Part shown: piece after piece, positions 17,361 to 26,358 of the stretch
Layout of the letters: the number at the start of each line of letters is the position of its first letter
Position numbering within the stretch: the stretch's first letter is position 1
Assembly: GCF_011801125.1 (NCBI RefSeq)
Contig: NZ_CP046171.1
Span: 1,860,001 to 1,924,000, forward strand
Source of the DNA: Nocardia brasiliensis
GTDB lineage: Bacteria > Actinomycetota > Actinomycetes > Mycobacteriales > Mycobacteriaceae
Length of the DNA: 64,000 nucleotides
Direction: 5' to 3'
Position numbers and translations under genes: made by a program
The notes under the pieces: model-generated
Databases searched by the model: none
The model's input: only the letters and a program-made list of their open reading frames with translations
What the model was told of the DNA's origin: nothing

Positions 17361-17429
17361 TGGCCGTTTACAGAGAAAGTGGCCGTGATATGGCCCATAG
17401 ATGTCCTATATTTTGGCCTTTTTTAGGAC
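17361..17429. promoter_or_regulatory. Candidate operators between regulator and transfer operon
   Basis: Inverted repeat GTCCTA (17403-17408) / TAGGAC (17424-17429) around an AT-rich core, and two direct GTGGCCGT copies (about 17361 and 17380) with further GGCC half-sites. Placed between divergent genes, these are likely binding sites for the upstream regulator and overlap the operon promoter. Confidence 0.5.
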
Positions 17430-17485
17430 TTATCGCCGAGAGAGCCTGTCTTGGAAGAACTTTCCGTATCTCCCAGGAGGCCTCC

Positions 17486-17710
17486 ATGACACTGAATCTC
17501 CCTGCTAGCCCGGTCCCCGAGGACCTCATCACTGTTCGAACAGCGGCATCTCTGGTTGATGTCGACGCCAAGACGATCAAGAACTGGATCAAGGCCGGCG
17601 ACCTTGAAGGCTGGTTGGTCAACGGGAGTCGGTGGCGGGTCCGCCGTGCTGCGGTGCTGGCGCTGGTGCAGTTGGCCAGCGTGTCCGGTGTCGGTGGTGA
17701 CTCGAAATGA
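17486..17710 (+). CDS. Small excisionase-like / MerR-type HTH protein
   Basis: 74 aa. The ATG at 17486 has CAGGAGG 5 bases upstream. A winged helix-turn-helix of the AlpA/excisionase kind spans residues ~14-58 (TVRTAASLVDVDAKTIKNWI, then NGSRWRVRR). First gene of the long operon, it overlaps the next by ATGA. Probable role: excision directionality factor or operon regulator. Confidence 0.7.
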   Translation: MTLNLPASPVPEDLITVRTAASLVDVDAKTIKNWIKAGDLEGWLVNGSRWRVRRAAVLALVQLASVSGVGGDSK

Positions 17711-17973
17711 CCACGCCAAACGACCGCACGCTACAAGCCCGAATAGCCGCGCACGAATCTTGGTCGAGGACTGACGATCGTGCGGCACGAACCGCGAAGG
17801 CCCGCGATGCGCTACTCACAAAATTCGACCGCGTCGTCGACCCCGACGGATTGCTTACTCCTGAGGAAAGAGCGTATCGGGCGGGACAGGCGCGGAAGGC
17901 GCACTACACACGTCTCGCATTGAAGTCGGCGCGGGCACGCCGAAACCGCCGACACGAGGGCGGTGAGTTGTGA
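17707..17973 (+). CDS. Small basic hypothetical protein
   Basis: 88 aa, soluble, rich in Arg/Ala, mostly helical, ending in an ARARRNRRHEGGEL tail. Overlaps both neighbours by 1-4 bases. The central LTPEERAYRAGQARKAHYTRLALKSA segment resembles short conserved proteins of actinobacterial plasmids and phages, of unknown function; DNA or RNA binding is possible from its charge. Confidence 0.6.
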   Translation: MTTPNDRTLQARIAAHESWSRTDDRAARTAKARDALLTKFDRVVDPDGLLTPEERAYRAGQARKAHYTRLALKSARARRNRRHEGGEL

Positions 17974-18122
17974 TGCGCCCCAGGACGTTTGGTCTGGCTG
18001 TGGCTGCGGTGGCGGTCGGCTACCTGATCCTGACGAATCCGGCGGTGGTCGGGTTTACTTTGCTGGTACTCGGTGCGCTGGCGTTGTGGCGGTCGAGTCG
18101 TCGGTGGGGGGTTCGGCGATGA
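17973..18122 (+). CDS. 49-aa membrane microprotein
   Basis: ATG overlaps the preceding stop (TGATG). It has one or two hydrophobic stretches (residues ~7-23 and ~27-40) and an Arg-rich end (RRWGVRR). Overlap on both sides supports it as real. Resembles small Spd-like membrane proteins of actinomycete elements in size and place only. Confidence 0.55.
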   Translation: MRPRTFGLAVAAVAVGYLILTNPAVVGFTLLVLGALALWRSSRRWGVRR

Positions 18123-18427
18123 ACACGCCGCTGCCTTCTGATCCTTTCGACGGTATTGACCCGTACGTGCGCGATGCGATGTCTGCGTGGCGGTCGCTGA
18201 CAGCCGAACAACGTGATTATGCAATGGGTTTCGTTTGCGCTTGGGCGCCCGATGTGGTCTTGAGTGCGTCGAAAAGGGCTGTGGAGATCTCGCGGATCGA
18301 TCAGGAGCTTGTACGAATCGAGTCGCAGGTCGCTTCACCCCGGAATCCGGCTGTGCCTGGCCAGGATCTGCAGCCCAACCGTCGACTTGTCGAAGCGCCT
18401 CAGGTTGATCGGGGGCGGTCGCGGTGA
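18119..18427 (+). CDS. Hypothetical protein, 102 aa
   Basis: Soluble. Residues ~12-75 form helices (DPYVRDAMSAWRSLTAEQRDYAMGF), then a polar tail ending RGRSR whose codons hold the ribosome site of the next gene. ATGA overlaps at both ends. No family recognised. Confidence 0.6.
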   Translation: MNTPLPSDPFDGIDPYVRDAMSAWRSLTAEQRDYAMGFVCAWAPDVVLSASKRAVEISRIDQELVRIESQVASPRNPAVPGQDLQPNRRLVEAPQVDRGRSR

Positions 18428-18759
18428 GCGCGGATTGGCGGAACGCCCCGCCACAGCAGGTGCACACGGTCTATGTCGATCGAAGCAGGGCGCATACGCC
18501 GTTGCATTCGATGGCGGGCCCGGAGTTCACCGGTGTGGGTGCGGTGTACGCGCCGCTGGGTTTGCTGCCGCCGGCGCTGCGGTTGGCCGCGATCGCGGTC
18601 CTGTTGTTGGTCGCGATTGGTGGCTGCACCGCGGCGTGGGTGGATTACAAGCAGTACACGCCTTCCCCGAATGTCTGCCGATCGGCGAATGCGGGTGTGC
18701 CGGCGGAGAAGCCAGGTTCGTGTGTTCGGGCCTCGCAGCTGCCGGGGGTGACCCGATGA
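18424..18759 (+). CDS. Single-pass membrane protein, 111 aa
   Basis: GTG start overlapping the preceding stop. A short cytosolic N-terminus (QVHTVYVDRSR), one transmembrane segment (about residues 46-70) and an extracytoplasmic tail with two cysteines (NVCRSAN, GSCVRAS) that could form a disulfide. May belong to the transfer apparatus. Confidence 0.6.
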   Translation: MSADWRNAPPQQVHTVYVDRSRAHTPLHSMAGPEFTGVGAVYAPLGLLPPALRLAAIAVLLLVAIGGCTAAWVDYKQYTPSPNVCRSANAGVPAEKPGSCVRASQLPGVTR

Positions 18760-19070
18760 GCGCGCCGGCCGATGACGCGGACCGGTTGTGGTCGGACTAC
18801 CAGCAGATCGCCGAGGTCCGCGACCTCTTCGATGACATCGACGCGGCGGCGTGGGCGTCGATGGAACGCAAGAACTTCGCCGACTCGACGGCGGAGATCG
18901 CCAAGCTCGCCCAGATCAAGGGTGCCCGGGCTGCGGTCGGCGGCGAGGTGAAGGAGGTCTTCGACCGCTACCTCGAGGCGTCGGCACGCACGGCACCGGT
19001 CGATGAGATCACCGCGGCGGTCGAGGACTTGTCCCGGCGACGTCGACGGGGGATCGAGAGGTCGCGATGA
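18756..19070 (+). CDS. Hypothetical helical protein, 104 aa
   Basis: Acidic helical protein with a basic tail RRRRRGIERSR. ATGA overlap with the gene before and after. No domain recognised. The tail codons (GAGAGG) double as the ribosome binding site of the next gene. Confidence 0.6.
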   Translation: MSAPADDADRLWSDYQQIAEVRDLFDDIDAAAWASMERKNFADSTAEIAKLAQIKGARAAVGGEVKEVFDRYLEASARTAPVDEITAAVEDLSRRRRRGIERSR

Positions 19071-19453
19071 GCGGGTTTCTCGATCCGGACGGTGCCCGGC
19101 ATGGGTTGCCGACGTGGCCGTGGGGGATGGCGCCGCAGCATTTGAGGACGTGGCGGCAGCTGGACGCGGAGAACAAGCGGCCAGTCGGTGAGTACGAGGC
19201 GCAGGTTCGCGGCGCGGGTTGGCGGCAGGCATACCTGTACGACTCGCGTGAGGTACGGCCCAAGCGCGAACCCTCTGCGGCGCAACTGGAGTCGTTGCAG
19301 ATCGCGCGCTGGACGCGGTCGGTGGATGCGTGTGAGCGGCGCGGGATCGACGCGACGGACATGCGCGAGGTGATCGAGCAAGCGCGCGCCGATATCGCCG
19401 CTCAGCGCGCTGCTCGCCAAGTCCCGCGCGGTGGAAGGGAGCGAAACCGATGA
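19067..19453 (+). CDS. RRQRL-motif-like actinobacterial protein
   Basis: 128 aa. The N-terminus FLDPDGARHGLPTWPWGMAP followed by LRTWRQL matches the small actinobacterial family often named RRQRL-motif zinc-binding protein, frequent on integrative elements. Cysteines usual in that family are sparse here (one, in DACERRG), so zinc binding is doubtful. Function unknown. Confidence 0.6.
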   Translation: MSGFLDPDGARHGLPTWPWGMAPQHLRTWRQLDAENKRPVGEYEAQVRGAGWRQAYLYDSREVRPKREPSAAQLESLQIARWTRSVDACERRGIDATDMREVIEQARADIAAQRAARQVPRGGRERNR

Positions 19454-20547
19454 ACCACAACACGGGTAGGACCACCGGGCGCCCTGATCGGTATTCGGTG
19501 CTCGAGGTCGAGTACCGCAACCAAATCATCACCGGGCTGCGCGGGGTGGGGGTCTCCTATCAGGAGATCGCCCGCACCTTGAACATTCGCACTCGCCGGG
19601 TGGAGGCGACCTTGGGTGAGATCCGCGTGTTGGCGGGGCAGGGCTGCAGTCAGCACGAGATCGCCCGCCGGGTCGGTCTGCCGCGCACCACGGTGCAGGA
19701 TCTGTTGCGGGACAAGAAATCCGGTCGTTCGACGCCACGCAAGACCGCGGTGAAGGCCGCGATCTCGGACATGCATGGCATGCAGCTCGACGTGTTGGGC
19801 TGGTTTTTGGGCATGGAACGCAACCACGTCCACAGCCTGGCCAAACAGTTGTTCGACGAGGGGGCGATCCACGAACTCGAGCAGGTCCAGGCTGGGGCAC
19901 CGTGGGTGGTGCCGACGCGGGTCACCGCGGCCCGCTATTTGGGTTGGCGGCCCACCGATTGGCATCCGCCGTTGGGGTTGGCTGAGCACTACCGGGCGGT
20001 CGCGCAGGCGCGGGTGATGTTGGTCGGCGCCGACCGTGCCCTGTGGGTGCCCGAGCGTGTGTTGCGGCACCGTATCGGCAAAACCGCCGGCGGAAAGTCG
20101 AAGTCCGGTGAGGTGCTGGCGTCTTCGGGGCGCACTCCGGTCCTGGGTTACCCGCATGTGCACGACGGCCGGTTCCTGGGGGTGGTGGAAGGCACCTACG
20201 GCTGGTGGGCCCTCGAGGTCGAGTTGTCGAAGAAGGACCCCGAGCACATGGATATCGCCCTGAGGGGCGCGATCCGCGCCGCGCGTGACGCCACCGAGGA
20301 GTCGATGGTCGGGGTGCTGTATCTGTGCCGCACCTCGACGGTGATCGACAACGTCAACGCCGCCTATGAACGCCTGCCCGACAACGAATTCGGTGAGGTG
20401 CTGGCGATGGATCTGAAGGTCCGTGACTTCGACAAGAAGTGGCGCAAGTTCCTCACCCACTATGCCGCGATGCGCGAGGCCGCCAAAGCCGAGAGCTCGA
20501 ATCGTCGCCGCCGCACCATCATTCACCTCTCCCAGGAAGCGTCATGA
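19450..20547 (+). CDS. Replication-relaxation-like HTH protein
   Basis: 365 aa. Two helix-turn-helix segments in the N-terminal third (SYQEIARTLNIRTRRVEATL and CSQHEIARRVGLPRTTVQDLL) are followed by a winged-helix region and a nuclease-like fold region (FLGVVEGTYGWWALEVELSKK...), the arrangement of replication-relaxation family proteins of actinobacterial plasmids and AICEs. It immediately precedes, with ATGA overlap, the DNA-transfer ATPase. Probably handles the element's origin or transfer site. No relaxase signature is seen. Confidence 0.6.
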   Translation: MNHNTGRTTGRPDRYSVLEVEYRNQIITGLRGVGVSYQEIARTLNIRTRRVEATLGEIRVLAGQGCSQHEIARRVGLPRTTVQDLLRDKKSGRSTPRKTAVKAAISDMHGMQLDVLGWFLGMERNHVHSLAKQLFDEGAIHELEQVQAGAPWVVPTRVTAARYLGWRPTDWHPPLGLAEHYRAVAQARVMLVGADRALWVPERVLRHRIGKTAGGKSKSGEVLASSGRTPVLGYPHVHDGRFLGVVEGTYGWWALEVELSKKDPEHMDIALRGAIRAARDATEESMVGVLYLCRTSTVIDNVNAAYERLPDNEFGEVLAMDLKVRDFDKKWRKFLTHYAAMREAAKAESSNRRRRTIIHLSQEAS

Positions 20548-22562
20548 CCCACCAGAACTGCCAACCCATCCTCACCCCCTTCGACTGCGACCCCCTCGGT
20601 ACCGCCACCGCGGCACCGCCGACACCCACCCCGGCACCGGCGCCTGCCGATCAGGCACCCCCTATCGAGGTACACCCGGTCAAGCCACCTATCAAACAAC
20701 TCGACCGCATCGACCTGCCCGACCTGTCCGTGGTCGGTCATCATGCGGGGACGGCGGTGGTCGCCGGGCTGGTGCTGATGGCCATGCTGGTGCTGATCGT
20801 GGCGGTGGCGACGTATTGGCCGTTGACCGCGCACCGGCTGCGTAACTTCGCCATCGCCGCGTTGCTGTTGCCGGTGGCCTCGATGGTGGCGGGTGGTTCG
20901 TGGACGACCCCGGCATCGCTGTTGTGGTCCGGCGCCGAACGCGTCGGCGACGGTGACTGGTCCGGGTTGCGGATGATGCTCGCCCTCGGCGCGCCGTTCG
21001 CCGCGATCACCGCCACCTATGTGCGGGCCCGGTTCGTGCACAAGGTGCGCACGGTCGGTCTCAAGAACCTCGGCCGCACCGAACGCGTCAGCGAGGCGAT
21101 GCTGGCCCGCGAGTTCGCCCGCGCCGCCAAGGCCGCGCAACTCGGCGCCCCGTACACCACCGCAGAAGGGGTGGTGCTGGGTCCGTTGGTGAAACGTGGC
21201 ACCGCCGACACGCCAGGGTTGTGGCGGGAGCTGATCGCACGTCACGAGCAGTGGATGGTGATCCCGCACAAGCAAGCTCGCCGAAATATCGGGTTGGTCG
21301 GCACGACCGGCAGCGGCAAGACCGAGGTGATCAAACGCTACTTCGTCGGGATGCTCGACTACGAATGGACCGCCTGGCAGGCCTGGAAAGACGTGCCCGG
21401 CATGCGCAACCGGTACCGGCGCCCGTTGCAGGTGATCATCTCGTGCAAGGGCGGCCAGGACGATGTCGAACTGGGTCGTGAGATCCGGGACATGGCCCTG
21501 GCCAAGGGAATCGAACCCCACCGCATCGCGATCGTGGTGCCCGGCGGGGACCGGCTCGAAATGTGGGCCAACACCCCGGCGCGTGACCTGCGTGCCGCGG
21601 TGGGGGATCTGCTCAACGCCGGTGAGGCCACCACGAGTGAGGGTCAGCATTTCGACGAAATGCGCCGCCGCATCGTGTCTTTGGCGTGCATGGCCCCGAT
21701 CGGGGCACCGGGATCGTTCGCCGAATTCGTTCGGCGGTTGGACAAGGCGGTGCTGCTCGACGCATGGGGCGGGGACCCGAACGTGAAACGGATGCTCGAC
21801 GCGCTGCAGGAGGAGAAAGTCCCCCAGCTCGACGACGCACTCATCAAGGCCAGCAACCTGTTCGAGCTGTTGTGCGACCAGGACGGGCAGACCGTGTTCG
21901 ACGGCGGCCGCGATCTCGACGAGCTCGACGTGCTGTATGTGACCGTCCCCGGACTGGACAAGGATGCCGCCCGCGCCCAGGTCGCCGCCATCTTGCGGAT
22001 GGTGATGCAACGCGCCGGACGCACCTCGAAAGATCAGCGGCGTTCGGTGACCCTGATCATCGACGAACTCTCCGCTCTGACAACAGCGAAAGGGTCGATC
22101 GGGCTCGCTGATGTGTGCGAGCGGGGCCGCTCCCAAGGGGTGGCGTTGTTGTTCGCCGCGCAATCCCAGGAAGGCCTCGCTCCTGATGCGTGGGGGCTGA
22201 ACCGGCTGCTCAAGGCGTGCGCGGGCGGGTTGATCCTCGGTTACAACGAGAACGCCGGCGACCTGTGCAAACACCTCGGATCGTTGCGGTCGATGCTGCC
22301 CTCGCGGCACCTGATCAAGGGCCAGCGTCACGGCGACGAAGGCCAGGTCTCGGTCGGGGAGAAATGGCTGGTCGACCCGGATGTGCTGCGCCAGCTCGAC
22401 ACCGGCGAATTCGTCTACGCCCGCGGCCGGCGCGCCGACTGGGTCCATGTCGTGCGCGTCGCCGATCACCCGCTGACTCCGATGCGCGGCACCCCCGCCG
22501 CACACGCCGCCGCCAGCCGGGGCCGCAAACCGCTGATCTCCGGTGACACCGCCGTCGCCTGA
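20544..22562 (+). CDS. DNA translocase / coupling ATPase, VirD4-TraG or FtsK/TraB-like
   Basis: 672 aa. Pro-rich cytosolic start, two transmembrane segments (about residues 66-90 and 95-120), then a large motor domain: Walker A GTTGSGKTE (~253-261), Walker B LIIDELSAL (~508), and the C-terminal QSQEG motif. The residues around it (DVCERGRSQGVALLFAAQS) are typical of conjugative DNA pumps. This is the likely transfer protein of the element. ATG at 20544 overlaps the previous stop. With no relaxase found, double-stranded transfer as by TraB/TraSA is possible, but the sequence looks closer to TraG/VirD4. Confidence 0.82.
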   Translation: MTHQNCQPILTPFDCDPLGTATAAPPTPTPAPAPADQAPPIEVHPVKPPIKQLDRIDLPDLSVVGHHAGTAVVAGLVLMAMLVLIVAVATYWPLTAHRLRNFAIAALLLPVASMVAGGSWTTPASLLWSGAERVGDGDWSGLRMMLALGAPFAAITATYVRARFVHKVRTVGLKNLGRTERVSEAMLAREFARAAKAAQLGAPYTTAEGVVLGPLVKRGTADTPGLWRELIARHEQWMVIPHKQARRNIGLVGTTGSGKTEVIKRYFVGMLDYEWTAWQAWKDVPGMRNRYRRPLQVIISCKGGQDDVELGREIRDMALAKGIEPHRIAIVVPGGDRLEMWANTPARDLRAAVGDLLNAGEATTSEGQHFDEMRRRIVSLACMAPIGAPGSFAEFVRRLDKAVLLDAWGGDPNVKRMLDALQEEKVPQLDDALIKASNLFELLCDQDGQTVFDGGRDLDELDVLYVTVPGLDKDAARAQVAAILRMVMQRAGRTSKDQRRSVTLIIDELSALTTAKGSIGLADVCERGRSQGVALLFAAQSQEGLAPDAWGLNRLLKACAGGLILGYNENAGDLCKHLGSLRSMLPSRHLIKGQRHGDEGQVSVGEKWLVDPDVLRQLDTGEFVYARGRRADWVHVVRVADHPLTPMRGTPAAHAAASRGRKPLISGDTAVA

Positions 22563-22611
22563 TCCACCCTGTCCGCTCTATCCCCATTCGAACCTGTTGA
22601 AAGGCAACCCA

Positions 22612-23250
22612 ATGCGCTACAGCCGCGAAAACGACCACAACGACGACGACCCCGAGGACTACCAGCCGGGTGGGCCCGCGCAGCCCGCGGACGAGTCGCG
22701 TGAACCGAAGGCGATCGGTGACATCCTCGCCGCACAGTTCGCCAGCTTCCTCGCCGACGCTGTCGCCAAAGTCCCACCGCCAGAACCGGACCCCGACGAC
22801 ACCACCCCGGCGACACCGCCCCGCCCGAACCTGCGTCTGGTGACCACCCAACCCGACCACACCGCGCCCGCGGACGGGGACGAACCGTTCACCGTGGAGG
22901 CCGCCGTGAACGCCGCGCGCACCGCGCGGCGGAAGGTGGTGCGCGGCGCGGCCAGCGGCTCCACATTTGTGGTCGCCGCTGGTGTGTTCGCGGGCTGGGG
23001 CGAGCCGCTGATCGTGGCCGGTCCGCTGGCCGTCTACGGCGCGGGCTGGTTGGCCTACCTGTGGTGGAACGCCGCCCTGCGCCCCTCCCTTGGTCAGGTC
23101 CTCACCACGGTTTTCGGCGCTCTCCGGACCGCGGTTGCGGTCGTGCTCACCACCCTCGCCGGGATCGCACGCGGGCTGCTCGAGCGGGTCGATACCGCAC
23201 GGGCACGCCACGAAACCACCCGCACCTCACCAGCCTCGCCATCGGCATGA
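22612..23250 (+). CDS. Membrane protein of the transfer operon, 212 aa
   Basis: Disordered acidic N-terminus to ~residue 105, then two hydrophobic segments (~120-140 and ~143-160) and a further membrane-near helix. GAAAGG precedes the ATG at 22612. Located right after the DNA pump, as spread (Spd) membrane proteins are in actinomycete elements. No sequence family identified. Confidence 0.6.
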   Translation: MRYSRENDHNDDDPEDYQPGGPAQPADESREPKAIGDILAAQFASFLADAVAKVPPPEPDPDDTTPATPPRPNLRLVTTQPDHTAPADGDEPFTVEAAVNAARTARRKVVRGAASGSTFVVAAGVFAGWGEPLIVAGPLAVYGAGWLAYLWWNAALRPSLGQVLTTVFGALRTAVAVVLTTLAGIARGLLERVDTARARHETTRTSPASPSA

Positions 23251-23270
23251 CCTGAAAGGACCCAACCATC

Positions 23271-23891
23271 ATGAATCACACCACTATTCGTGCCATCGCC
23301 ATCGGTGTCACCGCCGGAGCAGGCGTGTTCGCCGCCCTGTTGGCGTTGGTCGAGTACGACCCGTGGCACGTGGTCGCCGAGCAGATCGCGCGGCGACAGC
23401 TCAGCCCGGCAGAGCGCGACGAGCTCGAACGCCTCCGTATCGAGCAGCAGGACCGAGACAGGCGCAACCGCGCCTACATCGAGACCGAGCAGCAACGCCG
23501 GGCCGAGCGGGACGCGGCGGTCGCGGCCGGTTTCAACCCGGATCTGCTCTCGACTGCGACTGTGCCGGTGGGCGATCCGCACGAGTTGACTCTCGCGGAC
23601 CTGGTAGCCGAAATCGAGCACGCCGAACAGGCCTACCGCCACCGCGACCGCGGATTGCTGTACCCGCATCGAGAAGCCCTGCACCTCGAATTCACCCGCC
23701 GCAACGACTGGCAAGCCCGCATGAGCGTTTCGCGCGCGGACCAGCTGCGCCTGGACCTGGCAGCCAACCGCGTCCAGGCCGCCCGCTCGCAGCCGCTGGA
23801 CTACTGCCCACCCCCACCGATGGTGTGCGACGGATACTCGGACTTCACCGGCCCCGACCTTGCCGACCTCGACCCTGAGAACGGGTGGTGA
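23271..23891 (+). CDS. Membrane-anchored coiled-coil protein, 206 aa
   Basis: N-terminal hydrophobic anchor (residues ~5-26), then a highly charged helix (residues ~40-85, RDELERLRIEQQDRDRRNRA) likely to form a coiled coil, and a polar C-terminal region with two cysteines. GAAAGGA precedes the ATG. No family recognised; probably part of the transfer machinery. Confidence 0.55.
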   Translation: MNHTTIRAIAIGVTAGAGVFAALLALVEYDPWHVVAEQIARRQLSPAERDELERLRIEQQDRDRRNRAYIETEQQRRAERDAAVAAGFNPDLLSTATVPVGDPHELTLADLVAEIEHAEQAYRHRDRGLLYPHREALHLEFTRRNDWQARMSVSRADQLRLDLAANRVQAARSQPLDYCPPPPMVCDGYSDFTGPDLADLDPENGW

Positions 23892-23894
23892 CCG

Positions 23895-24272
23895 GTGATG
23901 CCTGAGAACCAGAACGCTCCCATCCTGCCGGTTCCGTCCGAGCTGTATCGGGACATGAGGGAGCTCGGTGACCACATCGAGGCCCTGCGCGACGAGCTGG
24001 CATCCATGCGGGCCCGCTACCGCGAGCTCGGCGCCTGCCCGGAGTCGCTGGCAGTAGACGCACTCGGCGAACCGATCGAGCCGAGCGAGGCGAACGAGCG
24101 GATCCTGGGCGGCCTCAAGTTGACCGACAGCGAGTTGCAGGCCGCCGCCGAATGGCTCGACACCACCCGCACCCGGTATGCGAGCCGGTTGAAACTCACC
24201 GACGCCGCCGACGCCGAACGCGAACGCCGCCTCACCCAGGCGCGGCGCAGTCCCCGCTTCCGGCAGTTCTGA
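23895..24272 (+). CDS. Hypothetical helical protein, 125 aa
   Basis: Two possible starts, GTG 23895 or ATG 23898, just after the preceding stop. Predicted coiled-coil helix at residues ~15-45 (MRELGDHIEALRDELASMRARY) and a basic end. No family recognised. Confidence 0.55.
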   Translation: MMPENQNAPILPVPSELYRDMRELGDHIEALRDELASMRARYRELGACPESLAVDALGEPIEPSEANERILGGLKLTDSELQAAAEWLDTTRTRYASRLKLTDAADAERERRLTQARRSPRFRQF

Positions 24273-24302
24273 AACCCCTTATCCCCGAAAGGAACACCAA
24301 CA

Positions 24303-26357
24303 ATGACTGACCGTAGCCCTGAAGATGAACTGTTCGCCGAGGCGATCAAGTTCGGTCGTTCGTTTCAGCAGATGCTGCGCTTGTATGCCCAGGCAGGGGC
24401 CTGGCTGGACAAGCGGCGCATCCGCAAGCAGATCAGTTTGGCGTTGCGCGAGCAACGCCGCGAGGAGCAGACCTTGCGTGCCCATCAGCTGGATTGGACC
24501 CAGCAGATGGTCGACCGCTACCGGGTGCACGCGGAGACCGTCGCCGAACGCGCCGATGATCCGACTATCGATCACCAACGCCGCTACCACGATTCGCGGA
24601 TCTTGGCCGAGCACGGCGATTTCCTGCGCTCGAAGATCATCGCCAATCCGCGCCTGACCCCGACCGAGCAGGGGATCGCCCTCGACGGGCTCGACGCGGC
24701 TACGACCTACCCGCAGTGGACGACGGGAAGGCTGTTCGACCGCGCCCACAAGGTGAAAGGCATTGAGGCCCTGCGTTACCGGGCACAAGTCCATCGGGCG
24801 AAGGCCAGCCTCAACACCGTCGACTGGGAGGCCGGCCGCGACCGCGACCAGGTGAGCGTGAAGCGGCCGGAGCGGTACGCGGTGCAGATGACGTGGACCG
24901 ATCCACGAGGCTGGGTGTGGAGCGAGTTCGGCTCGGCAAGAACCGTCGACGGGGCCGCGGCATGGGTCAATGACAACGTCGCACGCTCGGACTGGATGTC
25001 AGACACCACCGTCGAGCTGAACATCACCGACACCACGGACGAGTCGGCGCCGCGTTATCGCGATGGTGGTGAGCCCCGCGAGGTCGCCGAAAACCTGCTC
25101 GACTACACCGGCGCCCGGGATCGGGCGGCCCGCCGTGACGCGGCAGCACAGGCCGCGCAGGGGCGGCGGTGGACCAGCGTTGTGCGCTATCACGCGCCCG
25201 GTGATCTCGCCGCCGAACAGAGCCGGGTGGCGCGCGGGTTCCACGACGAGCGCGACGCCGCGGCGCGGTGGGTGCACGACACCGTGCAATCACTCGAGAT
25301 CGAGCCGCGCACAAGGGTGTCGGCGACGCTATGGGACAAGGACGCGGTCCAGCCCGCGCATATCGCTGCAGGCCGGCCCAGCGACGTCATCGAGGAGGTT
25401 CGTCAACGCTGGCACCGCTACACCGCCCAGTTGAGCTACGTGCCCGAGGGCGCGGACCGGGCGGTGCACGAAACCCGCGGCCATAACAGCGAAGCTGAAA
25501 GCGCCGACTGGGTCCGCCGTGAGCTCGACGCGGTCGGTGTCGAGCCAGGCTCGCGAGTTGAGGCCAGCGTCTACGACGGTGACCGCAGCGACTACGAGCC
25601 GGTGTTCCGCGCTGAGGGCCCGATCGGCATGGTGGCCGACGAGATCGACATGCTGCGCGCCCAGCACCAACACCGCAACGACCCGCAGCGGGCGCGCTCC
25701 ACCGAGCCTCCCGATGTCGGTGTCGACGATTCCCGGATCGCCGAGGTCGAGCGGCAGCTCACCGACATGGCCGCCGACCGGGACCGGCTCGGTTCCCGGG
25801 TCGAGATCCTGCAACGAGGCCTGGACGCGGTGACCGCCGACCGCGACGAGATCCGCCGCAAGCTCGGCAACGCCGAGTCCCAGATCGAGTCGTTGAAGAA
25901 CCGCAACCAACGTTTGGCCGCCGAGATCGGCGAACTGCGTGATCGGCCCGCCGTGGAACAGGTTGCGGCGGAACGGGATCGCTACAAGCGTGAACGCGAC
26001 GAAGCCGTCACGAAACTCGCCCAGCGCACCCCTCAGCAGCAGCGCTACGGCAGCAAGGAACGCGTCGAGTTCGACAGGCTTGGTGACACCCAGCGTCAGC
26101 CCCGCGACGCCGTCACCGGCGATGCCGATACTGCCGCGGATGCGGCGGCGCGTGAGGCCTATGGCTGGGCGATCGCCGAGCAGATGTCGGCCGACTTCGC
26201 CAAGGTCCACGGCGATATCTACGACGAGCCCAAGCTGCGTGAGTTCGCCCGCGAATGGCTGACCAACGCCGCCAAGGAGCATCAACAGCGCAGCGGCAAC
26301 GACGGCGGTAGCGAGCGTAACGGGCAGTCCCGCAACGGGATCGAACGGAGCCATTGA
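24303..26357 (+). CDS. 684-aa coiled-coil protein with three internal repeats
   Basis: Residues ~1-175 are charged helix. Then three diverged units of ~95 residues begin at RYAVQMTWTD (~192), RWTSVVRYHAP (~286) and RYTAQLSYVP (~373). Each ends in a short 'VE/VS-A/V-S' strand such as RVSATLWD and RVEASVYD. A long heptad coiled coil follows (~465-570). The protein is soluble and large. It could be a structural or DNA-handling factor for transfer; no known domain recognised. GAAAGGA lies upstream of the ATG. The tail GIERSH holds the next gene's ribosome site. Confidence 0.65.
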   Translation: MTDRSPEDELFAEAIKFGRSFQQMLRLYAQAGAWLDKRRIRKQISLALREQRREEQTLRAHQLDWTQQMVDRYRVHAETVAERADDPTIDHQRRYHDSRILAEHGDFLRSKIIANPRLTPTEQGIALDGLDAATTYPQWTTGRLFDRAHKVKGIEALRYRAQVHRAKASLNTVDWEAGRDRDQVSVKRPERYAVQMTWTDPRGWVWSEFGSARTVDGAAAWVNDNVARSDWMSDTTVELNITDTTDESAPRYRDGGEPREVAENLLDYTGARDRAARRDAAAQAAQGRRWTSVVRYHAPGDLAAEQSRVARGFHDERDAAARWVHDTVQSLEIEPRTRVSATLWDKDAVQPAHIAAGRPSDVIEEVRQRWHRYTAQLSYVPEGADRAVHETRGHNSEAESADWVRRELDAVGVEPGSRVEASVYDGDRSDYEPVFRAEGPIGMVADEIDMLRAQHQHRNDPQRARSTEPPDVGVDDSRIAEVERQLTDMAADRDRLGSRVEILQRGLDAVTADRDEIRRKLGNAESQIESLKNRNQRLAAEIGELRDRPAVEQVAAERDRYKRERDEAVTKLAQRTPQQQRYGSKERVEFDRLGDTQRQPRDAVTGDADTAADAAAREAYGWAIAEQMSADFAKVHGDIYDEPKLREFAREWLTNAAKEHQQRSGNDGGSERNGQSRNGIERSH

Positions 26358-26358
26358 C

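Noticed and set aside
20523..22505. 660-codon minus-strand frame opposite the DNA pump
   Set aside because: Same codon-position effect; no recognisable motif, while the plus strand has Walker motifs.
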